Origin: Planctomycetota bacterium
Lineage (GTDB): Bacteria; Planctomycetota; Phycisphaerae; FEN-1346
Direction: 5' to 3'
Length of the DNA stretch: 64,000 nucleotides
Assembly (NCBI GenBank): GCA_030602705.1
Contig: JAUVZF010000002.1
Location: forward strand, 1 to 64,000
Shown here: in pieces, positions 24,629-32,778 of the stretch
Position numbering within the stretch: the first letter of the stretch is position 1
Layout: each line of letters begins with the position of its first letter
The notes under the pieces: model-generated
Database searches by the model: none
Told to the model about the DNA's origin: nothing
What the model saw: only the letters and a program-made list of their open reading frames with translations
Translations under genes and position numbers: made by a program

Positions 24629-25054
24629 ATGAACGCACGGAAGAGCCTCATCGCCTGGCTCGCGGTCCTGTTGCTGTGTCTGGCTGCGGCAGGCTGCACG
24701 CCGGGCAAGGCGATGGGCCGGCGATACGGGTCGGTCATCGGTATCAAGCCGGAGAGCATCCCGGAGTACAAGCGTCTGCACGCCGCCGTCTGGCCGGAGG
24801 TGCTGGCGAAACTCCAGGAGGTGAACGTCCGGAACTACTCGATCTACCTGGCCGAGGTGAAACCGGGCGAGTTCTACCTCTTCAGTTACTTCGAATACGC
24901 GGGCGACGACTTCAAGGCCGACATGGACCGGATGGCAGCCGACCCCAACACGAAACGCTGGTGGAAGCACACAGACCCGCTCCAAGCGCCCGTGCCCACG
25001 CGCAAGGAGGGCGAGCACTGGCACACCATCGAAGAGGTGTTCCACATGGACTAG
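24629..25054 (+). CDS. Lipoprotein of the L-rhamnose mutarotase family
   Basis: A 141-residue protein. Start ATG at 24629 with GGAGG upstream. It has a lipoprotein signal peptide (LAVLLLCLAAAGC) and then a complete RhaM-type ferredoxin-like domain: GIKPESIPEYKRLHAAVWPE, NYSIYLAEVKPGEFYLFSYF, and the C-terminal HWHTIEEVFHMD. RhaM interconverts alpha and beta anomers of L-rhamnose using conserved His/Tyr residues and is normally cytoplasmic. Here the lipobox puts it outside the cytoplasmic membrane. It is the first gene of the 13-kb deoxysugar operon, 16 nt before the first fucosidase. An anomer-converting role on sugars released outside the cell is inference. Confidence 0.85.
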   Translation: MNARKSLIAWLAVLLLCLAAAGCTPGKAMGRRYGSVIGIKPESIPEYKRLHAAVWPEVLAKLQEVNVRNYSIYLAEVKPGEFYLFSYFEYAGDDFKADMDRMAADPNTKRWWKHTDPLQAPVPTRKEGEHWHTIEEVFHMD

Positions 25055-25070
25055 CGGAAGGAGAAACGCG

Positions 25071-26528
25071 ATGGACGCAGCACGAACAGGGGCGCTCGGT
25101 CTCCTTTTGGCCGCAGGGCTGGCTTTGCCCCTCATGTCCGAATCCCTGGGGGCAACCGCCCAGGAGACAGAGGATTTTCTGAGGGCGAGTCCCCAGGACC
25201 TGCGGTGGTGGCAAGAGGCGCGGTTCGGCCTGTTCATCCACTGGGGGCCCGTCAGTTTGAAGGGGACCGAGATCGGCTGGTCGCGGGGCGGGCAGCGCGG
25301 GCGCAGAAAGGGCCGCGGCCCGATTCCGGTCGAGGTGTACGATAACCTCTACCGGCAGTTCAACCCGACGAAGTTCAATGCCGCCGAGTGGGTCGGCATC
25401 GCCAAGGCCGCCGGCATGAAGTACCTGGTGTTTACGAGCAAGCACCACGACGGGTTCTCGATGTTCGGCACCGAACTGACCGACTACAAGATCACGAACT
25501 CGCCTTTTCGGCGCGACGTGGTGGCGGAACTGGCGAAAGCCTGCCACGAAGGCGGCCTGCGGCTGGGTTTCTACTACTCGCCTCCCGACTGGTATCATCC
25601 GCACTACCGGACGGCCAACCACGCCCGTTACGTCGAGTTTCTCCACGGCCAACTGCGCGAACTGTGCACGAACTACGGCAAGGTGGACGTCATCTGGTTC
25701 GACGGTCTCGGCGGGAAGGCGGCGGACTGGGACTCACAGACCCTGTTCAAGACGATCCGGCGCCTTCAGCCCCACGTCCTCATCAACAACCGGGCGGGGC
25801 TGCCGGGCGACTTCGACACGCCGGAGCAGCGCATCGGCAAGTTCCAAATCGACCGCCCCTGGGAAACCTGCATGACCATCTGCCGCCAGTGGGCCTGGAA
25901 GCCCAACGATACCATGAAATCGCTCAAGCAGTGTCTCGATGCGCTCATCCGCTGCGCCGGCGGCGACGGCAACCTGCTCTTCAACGTGGGCCCCATGCCC
26001 ACAGGCGAGATCGAGCCGCGCCAAGTCGCACGGCTCAAGGAGATGGGCGACTGGCTCGGCAAATACGGCCAGAGCATCTACGCCACGCGGGGCGGCCCGT
26101 TCCGCCCGGGCGCCTGGGGGGCGAGCACGCACAAGGGCAACACGATCTACCTGCACGTTCTCCGGTGGCCGGGCGACTCGGTCACGCTCCCGCCCATCCC
26201 GAGGAAGATCGTCGGCCACTCCGTCATGACGGGCGGCGTGGCCGAGGTCAGGCAGACGGCCGAGGCCATCGAGGTCTCCGTCCCGGAGGCCCACCGGCAG
26301 GAACTCGACACGCTCGTCGTTCTCCGCCTCGACGGTCCTGCTGCCGGTATCAAGGTCGGCACCCTCCGCTCCGGGTCCGTCGCCACGGGCAAGAAGGCCG
26401 GTGCGTCGAACGTGTTCCGCAAGATGGCCGAATACGGCCCGGACAAGGTCCTGGACGACGACCCCGACACCCGTTGGGCCACCGACGGCCCGACGATCTC
26501 GGAGTTTCAGTTGTTCACGTCCCGGTAA
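25071..26528 (+). CDS. Secreted GH29 alpha-L-fucosidase, copy 1
   Basis: A 485-residue exported glycoside hydrolase with signal peptide (LGLLLAAGLALPLMSESLGA). The GH29 catalytic barrel is clear: WWQEARFGLFIHWGP, TSKHHDGFSMF, FYYSPPDWYHP, and VDVIWFDGLGG, whose Asp is the expected nucleophile. A C-terminal beta domain follows (residues about 345-485), ending at a DPDTRWATDGP sequence like the start of a discoidin/F5-8 fragment, cut short. It would release L-fucose or a related 6-deoxyhexose from glycans by a retaining mechanism. It is highly similar to the next gene, so the two are a tandem duplication. Exact linkage preference is not readable. Confidence 0.92.
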   Translation: MDAARTGALGLLLAAGLALPLMSESLGATAQETEDFLRASPQDLRWWQEARFGLFIHWGPVSLKGTEIGWSRGGQRGRRKGRGPIPVEVYDNLYRQFNPTKFNAAEWVGIAKAAGMKYLVFTSKHHDGFSMFGTELTDYKITNSPFRRDVVAELAKACHEGGLRLGFYYSPPDWYHPHYRTANHARYVEFLHGQLRELCTNYGKVDVIWFDGLGGKAADWDSQTLFKTIRRLQPHVLINNRAGLPGDFDTPEQRIGKFQIDRPWETCMTICRQWAWKPNDTMKSLKQCLDALIRCAGGDGNLLFNVGPMPTGEIEPRQVARLKEMGDWLGKYGQSIYATRGGPFRPGAWGASTHKGNTIYLHVLRWPGDSVTLPPIPRKIVGHSVMTGGVAEVRQTAEAIEVSVPEAHRQELDTLVVLRLDGPAAGIKVGTLRSGSVATGKKAGASNVFRKMAEYGPDKVLDDDPDTRWATDGPTISEFQLFTSR

Positions 26529-26544
26529 GGCGAGGCACAAGCGC

Positions 26545-27972
26545 ATGACTGACATCCGGGCATGGTGCGGCATGTTGCTGGCGGTGCTGGCCTCTTGGGG
26601 CACGACAGCCGGCGCAGAGAGCGAGAAGCCGTGGGACATGCTGACCGCCAGGCCGCAGGTCGTCCGGACGTGGCAGAACTTGCGCTTCGGCATGTTCATC
26701 TGCTGGGGGCCGGTGAGCCTGACCGGCAAGGAGATCGGCTGGTCGCGCGGCGAGCCGTCCTGGGGCCGGCGGCAGGGGATGAGGGGCGGCAAAGGGCCGA
26801 CGCCGGTCGAGGTCTACGATAGCCTCTACAAGAAATGGAAACCGGACAAGTTCAACGCCAGCCAGTGGGTCCGGGTAGCCCAGGACGCCGGCGCCAAGTA
26901 CATCATCTTTCTCATCAAGCATCACGACGGATTCTGCCTGTTCGACTCCGCACTGACCGACTACAAGAGCACCGGGCCGGAGTCGGCGTGGAAAGTGGAC
27001 GTGTTGAAAGAGATGGCCGACGCCTGCCACGAGGCCGGCCTCAAACTCATGATCTATTACTCGCAGCCCGACTGGCACCACCCCGACTTCCTGGCCGACC
27101 GCCACGACCGCTACATCAAGTACCTGCACGGCCAGGTCCGCGAACTGCTGACCAAGTACGGCCGCATCGACGGGCTGTGGTTCGACAACCTGCGCCGTCC
27201 CAGTCCGGCGGCCGCCAAACTTTGGGACGCCGAGAACCTCTTCAAGATGGCGCGAAGCATCCAGCCGCACCTTATCATCAACAACCGCTGCGGCCTGCCG
27301 GGCGACTTCGACACCCCGGAACAACGCGTCGGCAGATTCCAGACCCGTCGCGCGTGGGAGAGTTGCATCACCCTCGGCACCCAGTGGGCCTGGAAGCCGG
27401 ACGACCGCATCAAGTCGCTCAAGCAGTGCATCGACATCCTCGTCAGATGTGTCGGCGGAGACGGCAACCTGGCCCTGAACTCGGGCCCCATGCCCGATGG
27501 CCGCATCGAGCCGCGCCAAGTCGAGCGGTTCAAGGAGATCGGTGCCTGGCTCGCCAAGTACGGCGAAAGCATCTACGGGACGCGGGGCGGCCCGTTCCGC
27601 CCGGGCGCCTGGGGGGCGAGCACACACAAGGGCGACACGATTTACCTGCACGTCCTGCGGTGGCCGGGCGAGAGAATCATCCTGCCCGTCATCGACCGGC
27701 GGATCGTCTCGCACAGCGTGCTGACCGGCGGCAGCGCCACGGTCACGCAGACCGACGAGGGCATCACCGTCTCGGTCCCGCCGGGGAGCCGCGATAAACT
27801 CGACACCATCGTGAAACTTCAACTCGACGGCCCGGCCATACGGCCCGTAGGGGCGGCCGGTGCGACCCCGGTGACCGCCCGCCACGTGCGCCTGAACCTC
27901 GTGAAGACGACCGAGGGACCGTCGATCCGGGAGTTCCAACTGTTCGCTCCGAAGGAGGGTGGCAGGGAATGA
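26545..27972 (+). CDS. Secreted GH29 alpha-L-fucosidase, copy 2
   Basis: A 475-residue paralogue of the preceding gene, with signal peptide (MLLAVLASWGTTAGA). It has the same barrel motifs: FGMFICWGP (Cys replacing His of copy 1), LIKHHDGFCLF, YYSQPDWHHP, IDGLWFDNLRR with the nucleophile Asp. The true start is ATG at 26545; the earlier ORF start lies in the previous gene. Sequence divergence in the active-site loops (IHWGP to ICWGP, FDGLGG to FDNLRR) suggests that the two enzymes split substrates. Its stop overlaps the ATG of the next gene (ATGA), so translation is coupled to the UroD-like protein. Confidence 0.92.
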   Translation: MTDIRAWCGMLLAVLASWGTTAGAESEKPWDMLTARPQVVRTWQNLRFGMFICWGPVSLTGKEIGWSRGEPSWGRRQGMRGGKGPTPVEVYDSLYKKWKPDKFNASQWVRVAQDAGAKYIIFLIKHHDGFCLFDSALTDYKSTGPESAWKVDVLKEMADACHEAGLKLMIYYSQPDWHHPDFLADRHDRYIKYLHGQVRELLTKYGRIDGLWFDNLRRPSPAAAKLWDAENLFKMARSIQPHLIINNRCGLPGDFDTPEQRVGRFQTRRAWESCITLGTQWAWKPDDRIKSLKQCIDILVRCVGGDGNLALNSGPMPDGRIEPRQVERFKEIGAWLAKYGESIYGTRGGPFRPGAWGASTHKGDTIYLHVLRWPGERIILPVIDRRIVSHSVLTGGSATVTQTDEGITVSVPPGSRDKLDTIVKLQLDGPAIRPVGAAGATPVTARHVRLNLVKTTEGPSIREFQLFAPKEGGRE

Positions 27973-29015
27973 CCTCCCGGGAAAGGGTGCTCGCGGCCTT
28001 CGAGCACGTCGAGCCCGACCGTGTGCCGGCGTGGTGCGGCTCGTCGGAGGAGTTCTGGGCGAAGGCCACGGCCGCACTCGGCCTGGACGACGAGGGCCTG
28101 CGCGTCCGTTTCGGCGATGATTTCCGACGCGTCTGGCCGCGGTACGTCGGCCCCGAGTTCCAACTGTCTCCCGGCGTACATTCGCGGACGCCTTTCGGCA
28201 TCGAACGCAGCGGCGTGGGGTACGGCATGGCGATGAACCATCCGCTGGCCGGCGCGACACTCGACGAGGTCCACGACTACGCCTGGCCCGACCCGTCGTG
28301 GATGGACGTCTCCGGCGTCCGGGCCGACGCCCAGGTCTGGGGCGGCCGGTACGCCATTCTCGGCGGCGACTGGGCGCCGTTCTGGCACGACGCCCTCGAA
28401 CTCCTCGGCATGGAAGAACTGTACCTGAAGATGTACGACGAGCCGGAGTTGGTGGACGCGCTGTTCGGGCACGTCGTCGATTACTACGCGATCGTGAGCC
28501 AACAGATCTTCGACGCCGCTGCCGACGCCATCGACATCTTCTTCATCGGAAACGATTTCGGAAGCCAGACCGGGCCGCTGCTCGGCGAGGACCTGTTCAG
28601 ACGATACGTCCTGCCGCACCTTGCGCGGCTGACCGACCTGGGCCACGCCTACGACCTGAAGGTCATGCTGCACTGCTGCGGCGGCTTCGCGCCACTCATC
28701 CCGGCGATGATCGAAGTGGGCCTCGACGGCCTGCACGCCATCCAACCCTCCTGCCACGGTATGGACCTGGGCGGCTTGAAGCGCGACTTCGGCGACCGCG
28801 TCCTCTTCAACGGCTGCATCGATTCCCATCACGTGCTGATCGAAGGCACGCCCGGCTCCGTTCGAGACGCGACGCGCGAGGTGCTCGCCATCATGAAGCC
28901 CGGCGGGGGGTTCGTGGCGGGGGCCAGCCACGACGCGATCCTCGAAGAGACGCCCGTCGAGAACGTCGTCGCCATGTTCGACGCGATCCGCGAGTTCGGC
29001 ATCTACGACGCCTGA
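27969..29015 (+). CDS. UroD/MtaA-like protein 1 of the deoxysugar locus
   Basis: A 348-residue cytoplasmic protein with the uroporphyrinogen-decarboxylase/MtaA-CmuA barrel. The N-terminal family signature EPDRVP is present, but the porphyrin-binding RQAGR motif of true HemE is not. The zinc-type HxC motif is MLHCCGGF. At the position of the distal Cys of methyltransferases there is GASHDAI (His, no Cys). Family members move methyl groups between corrinoid proteins and thiols or folate, but many are uncharacterised. Its ATG overlaps the fucosidase stop, so it belongs to the sugar operon. A role on methylated deoxysugars, or an unknown sugar-related reaction, is inference. Confidence 0.8.
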   Translation: MTSRERVLAAFEHVEPDRVPAWCGSSEEFWAKATAALGLDDEGLRVRFGDDFRRVWPRYVGPEFQLSPGVHSRTPFGIERSGVGYGMAMNHPLAGATLDEVHDYAWPDPSWMDVSGVRADAQVWGGRYAILGGDWAPFWHDALELLGMEELYLKMYDEPELVDALFGHVVDYYAIVSQQIFDAAADAIDIFFIGNDFGSQTGPLLGEDLFRRYVLPHLARLTDLGHAYDLKVMLHCCGGFAPLIPAMIEVGLDGLHAIQPSCHGMDLGGLKRDFGDRVLFNGCIDSHHVLIEGTPGSVRDATREVLAIMKPGGGFVAGASHDAILEETPVENVVAMFDAIREFGIYDA

Positions 29016-29043
29016 AGCCGGTGCGCTGCGCCACGAGACACGC

Positions 29044-30564
29044 ATGAGCGACGCTGAGATGAAACCCGGCGACACGATCCTGCGTATGGAAGGCATCGAG
29101 AAGGACTTCGGGGCGGTCCGCGCGCTGGACCACGTCGATTTCGACCTCTGCGCCGGCGAGATACACGCTCTTGTCGGCGAGAACGGCGCCGGCAAGTCCA
29201 CCCTGATGAACGTCCTGGCCGGCCGCTTTGCGGATTACCGCGGACGGCTCGCCGTCTTCGGGCGACAGGTCCGCCTGACCAACCCCCGCCAGGCACTTGG
29301 CCTGGGCATCGGTGTCATCTACCAGGAACTGAGCGTTCTCGGAAACCTGACCGTGGCCGAGAACATCATGCTCGGTCACGAGCCGGCCGGCCGCCTGCCC
29401 GGTACGCTCGACAGGCGCGCCCTGGCCGCCCAGGCTCAAGCCGTGCTCACCGAACTGGAGTTCGACCTGCGCCCGGATGCGCGCGTCGCGGGCCTGAGTC
29501 ACGCTCGTCAGTGCCTGGTTGAGATCGCCCATGCCATCCGAAAGGACGTGCGGCTGCTGGTGTTCGACGAGCCGACCGCATCGCTCGGCGGAGACGACGT
29601 CGGTCGGCTCTTCGAGGTCATCCGCCGCCTGAAGGCCCGCGGCATCGGCATCATCTACATCTCACACCGACTCGCCGAACTGCCGCAGATCGCCGACCGC
29701 GTGACCGTCCTTCGCGACGGCAAGGTCGTCGGAACACGCCGGATTGCCGACTGCAAGGTATCGGCGCTCAGCCAGATGATGCTCGGCCGCAAACTGACCG
29801 ACATGTTCCCCCCGAAGCGCAACACGCCCGGCGAGGTGATTCTGAAGGTGCGCGGCCTGACGCGTCCGGGGGCGTTCCACGACATCTCGTTCGATCTGCG
29901 CGAGGGCGAGATCCTTGGCATCGCCGGCCTCGTGGGCTCCGGCCGGACCGAAATCGCGCGGGCCGTCTTCGGAGCCGACCGGGCCGCCGGACGATGCGAA
30001 TTCCTGGGCCGGCCGCTACCCCGGCGCTCGCCCAAGCGGTGCATGGCGCGCGGCATCGGGATGATCCAGGAAGACCGCAAACGCGACGGAACCATCACGG
30101 ACTCCTCGGTCGGCCTGAACATCGGCATCAGCGTTCTCGACCGTCTGTCCGGCGCCGTCGGCTTGCTGCGCCCGCGCCGCATCCGAAACAACGCCCGTCG
30201 AATGATCGACCGCATGGGCATCCGGCCGACCGACCCGGCCCGATTGATCCAGACCCTGAGCGGAGGCAACCAGCAGAAGGTGGTACTCGGACGCTGGCTC
30301 TGCCGCGACCCGAAAGTCCTGATCCTTGACGAACCGACCCAGGGCATCGACATCGGCACGAAGGCCCAGATCTACCGCCTCATAATGGACCTGGCCGCCG
30401 CCGGCAAAGGAATTATCCTGATCTCGTCGGAGTTCTTCGAGATCGTCAATCTCGCCGACCGCATCCTGATGGTCCGCGACGGGCGGATCGTGCGCGAGAT
30501 GCCCGGCCCCGGGACCGACGTGGACGCCCTGTTTGCGGCATGCATCGGAGAAGGTGACGAATGA
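29044..30564 (+). CDS. Sugar ABC transporter, duplicated ATP-binding subunit (RbsA/MglA type)
   Basis: A 506-residue cytoplasmic ATPase with two nucleotide-binding domains, as in the CUT2 sugar importer family (ribose, galactose, rhamnose). Domain 1 has GENGAGKST (Walker A), a degenerate signature (AGLSHARQ) and LLVFDEPTASL (Walker B). Domain 2 has the CUT2-style degenerate Walker A GLVGSGRTE, signature LSGGNQQK and VLILDEPTQGID. It overlaps the permease gene by four bases and powers import through it. The locus context points to a 6-deoxyhexose such as fucose or rhamnose. Confidence 0.93.
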   Translation: MSDAEMKPGDTILRMEGIEKDFGAVRALDHVDFDLCAGEIHALVGENGAGKSTLMNVLAGRFADYRGRLAVFGRQVRLTNPRQALGLGIGVIYQELSVLGNLTVAENIMLGHEPAGRLPGTLDRRALAAQAQAVLTELEFDLRPDARVAGLSHARQCLVEIAHAIRKDVRLLVFDEPTASLGGDDVGRLFEVIRRLKARGIGIIYISHRLAELPQIADRVTVLRDGKVVGTRRIADCKVSALSQMMLGRKLTDMFPPKRNTPGEVILKVRGLTRPGAFHDISFDLREGEILGIAGLVGSGRTEIARAVFGADRAAGRCEFLGRPLPRRSPKRCMARGIGMIQEDRKRDGTITDSSVGLNIGISVLDRLSGAVGLLRPRRIRNNARRMIDRMGIRPTDPARLIQTLSGGNQQKVVLGRWLCRDPKVLILDEPTQGIDIGTKAQIYRLIMDLAAAGKGIILISSEFFEIVNLADRILMVRDGRIVREMPGPGTDVDALFAACIGEGDE

Positions 30565-31610
30565 CCGCGAATCCTCAACCGCCCACGCCCGCCGGAGGCC
30601 GTTGGAAACCGTCGTTTCAACTCATCCAGGCGGGCACCGTCCTGCTGCTGCTGCTCGTCCTCTGCGCCGTCTCGGCCAGTCAGACCGAGACCTTCCTGAC
30701 GTGGCAGAACCTGGTCTATAACCTGCTGACCAATGCGGCGTACCTGGGGATCATGGCGTGCGGCATGACGTTCGTGATGGTGGCGGGCGGCTTCGACCTG
30801 TCGGTCGGGTCAACGACCACGGTGTGCAGCGTGGTAACCGTCCTCGCGCTCCAGGCCCTGACGGGCCAACCCGTGTGGGTGTCCATTGTGGTTGCCGTCC
30901 TTGTGACGGCCGCGGCCGGGACCCTTCTCGGCGCCCTCAACGGCGCCACCATCTCCTACATCGGGGTCAACCCGTTTGTGGCGACGCTGAGCACGATGCT
31001 GGTGTTTCGCGGCATCGCCCTGATTCTGACGCACGGCGGGCAGACCGAGAGCGTCCCGCTCGCGATGAAGAACACGTTCAGCCAACTGTACTGGGGCAAG
31101 GTCCCCCTGTTCGGGAGCGAGGCGTACCAGGTTACGGTGCCGATACTGGTTTTCGCCGGCGTTTTTCTCATCTGCCTGTACGTGCTCCGTTTCACACGGT
31201 TCGGCCACTACGTTTACGCCGTGGGGGGAAACGAGAACGCCTCGTGGCTGGCCGGGATCAACACCTCGCTCGTCAAGGCCGCCACGTACGCCATCTGCGG
31301 CCTGACGTGCGCCGTGGCGGCCGTCATCTACACCGGCATGTCGAACACGGCCCAGGCGGCGAGTTACCGCGGACTGGAACTGGTGGTGATCGCCAGTGTC
31401 ATCGTGGGTGGCACGCCGCTCGGCGGGGGGAGCGGGGGGCTGCTCTTCACCCTGGTCGGGCTGTTGCTGCTGTCGGTCATCGAGAACCTCCTGCCGCAGT
31501 TTGGGGTTCAAGAAGAGTACCGGAACATCGTCAGAGGGCTTATCATTCTCGTGGTCGTCGCCGTGGACGTGCTGGCCCGGGGGGGCGGCAGAAAAGCAAG
31601 GAGAACGTGA
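30561..31610 (+). CDS. Sugar ABC transporter permease (RbsC type)
   Basis: A 349-residue inner-membrane permease of the CUT2 family with about eight to ten hydrophobic segments. Family landmarks include MVAGGFDLSVGS, GALNGATISYIGVNPFVATL, GHYVYAVGGNENASWLAGI and IGVIxGGTPLGGGSG-like VIVGGTPLGGGSGG. The start overlaps the ATPase stop (ATGA). Its stop lies 1 nt before the binding-protein ATG, so ATPase, permease and binding protein form one translational unit. Confidence 0.93.
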   Translation: MTANPQPPTPAGGRWKPSFQLIQAGTVLLLLLVLCAVSASQTETFLTWQNLVYNLLTNAAYLGIMACGMTFVMVAGGFDLSVGSTTTVCSVVTVLALQALTGQPVWVSIVVAVLVTAAAGTLLGALNGATISYIGVNPFVATLSTMLVFRGIALILTHGGQTESVPLAMKNTFSQLYWGKVPLFGSEAYQVTVPILVFAGVFLICLYVLRFTRFGHYVYAVGGNENASWLAGINTSLVKAATYAICGLTCAVAAVIYTGMSNTAQAASYRGLELVVIASVIVGGTPLGGGSGGLLFTLVGLLLLSVIENLLPQFGVQEEYRNIVRGLIILVVVAVDVLARGGGRKARRT

Positions 31611-31611
31611 C

Positions 31612-32748
31612 ATGGCAAGTCGCTCGTGGTACCTGTTTAGCGTGCTCTCGAAGCGATGTCATTTCGACCGAGGCCTCGCGCAGCGAGGCCGAGCGGAGAA
31701 ATCTCGTCGTCCGGACACGGATAACGGCGATCCCGACGCGCCGGGACTCGACTCCCGCGGCTGCGCCGCGGTCGCTCGGAATGACACCACGCTAAACAGG
31801 TACCGCTCGTCTTTAGCGGCGGTCGCGGCACTGGCGCTGGCACTGACGATGGGCTGTTCGGGCGATGACCCTACCGAGGCCGGCGGGCCGGGTGCGCCCG
31901 CGGCGTTCAAGATCGGATTCTGCATGACCCTCGACCATCCTTACTGGCAGAACATGCGGCTCGGATCCGTCGACGAGGGCAGGAAACTCGGCGCCGAGGT
32001 CATCATCATGAACGCCAAAGAGGACCCGGTGCTCCAGATTCAGCAGATCCAGGAACTCATCGCCAAACAGGTGGACCTGGCGTGCGTGGTGCCCATGAAG
32101 AGAGAGCCGCTCGTCGCGGGCGTGCGGGCGCTGAACGAGGCCAATATCCCCGTCATCATCGTTAACCGCGAGGTCGCCGAAGGATGCGACTACCTCTGCT
32201 ACACGGGAACCGACACCTACGCCGGGGCCGTTACGTCGGCCGAGATACTCATGGACGCCATCGGAGGGGTGGGCGGCATCGTCGAACTCCACCAGCACCT
32301 CGGCACCGGCCCGCAACTCGCGCGCTCAAAGGGCCTCCGGGATGTGCTCGCAAAGTATCCGGACGTCACACTCCTCGGCCGCGCGCCTCACGGCGGCGAC
32401 CGCGGCAAGGCCATCAAGGAGACGCAGGTCTGGCTCGGCAAGTTCCCCGACCTGAAGGGCATCTACGCACACGGCGACAACTTCGCCATCGCCGCAGCCG
32501 ACGCCTGCCGCCAGGCCGGCCGCAGCCACGTCGCCGTCGTCGGCATGGGCGGCAGCCAGGAGGCCATCGAGGCCATCAGGGAAGGCCGGCTCACGGGCAC
32601 GAGTTTCCAGCAGCCCGAGGAGGAAGGACGCAGCGCCCTGCGCCTGGCCGTCCGCCACCTCAACGGCGAGACGCTCAGGGAATCGTACCTCATCCCCTGC
32701 CCGCCCATCACGAAGGAGAACGCCCACCAGTTCAAGGGCCAGTTCTGA
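31612..32748 (+). CDS. Sugar-binding lipoprotein of the ABC importer, interrupted in frame by a mobile element
   Basis: A 378-residue CUT2-type (RbsB/RhaS-like) periplasmic binding protein: FKIGFCMTLDHPYWQNM, IQQIQELIAKQVD, GIYAHGDNFAIAAADA. Start ATG at 31612 has AAGGAG 8 nt upstream. Codons for residues 7 to about 67 come from a 175-bp element plus its 8-bp target duplication (183 bp = 61 codons), so the reading frame is preserved. Removing them restores a clean lipoprotein signal peptide, MASRSSLAAVAALALAL followed by TMGC. As it stands, the hydrophobic core is preceded by about 66 mostly polar residues, and no ATG, GTG or TTG lies in frame between the element and the core. Export may be impaired. 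Confidence 0.9.
   Translation: MASRSWYLFSVLSKRCHFDRGLAQRGRAEKSRRPDTDNGDPDAPGLDSRGCAAVARNDTTLNRYRSSLAAVAALALALTMGCSGDDPTEAGGPGAPAAFKIGFCMTLDHPYWQNMRLGSVDEGRKLGAEVIIMNAKEDPVLQIQQIQELIAKQVDLACVVPMKREPLVAGVRALNEANIPVIIVNREVAEGCDYLCYTGTDTYAGAVTSAEILMDAIGGVGGIVELHQHLGTGPQLARSKGLRDVLAKYPDVTLLGRAPHGGDRGKAIKETQVWLGKFPDLKGIYAHGDNFAIAAADACRQAGRSHVAVVGMGGSQEAIEAIREGRLTGTSFQQPEEEGRSALRLAVRHLNGETLRESYLIPCPPITKENAHQFKGQF
31629..31803. mobile_element. MITE-like element, type B, copy 2 (175 bp), inside a gene
   Basis: Ends GTACCTGTTTAGCG / CGCTAAACAGGTAC. The flanking 8-mers CGCTCGTG (31621-31628) and CGCTCGTC (31804-31811) match at 7 of 8. The interior is closely similar to copy 15913-16075 read on the other strand, and is in the same orientation relative to the host gene. 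It carries no stop codon in the host frame. Confidence 0.88.
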
Positions 32749-32778
32749 GCGGCCCCACAGAGAAGGAGTAGAACGACG

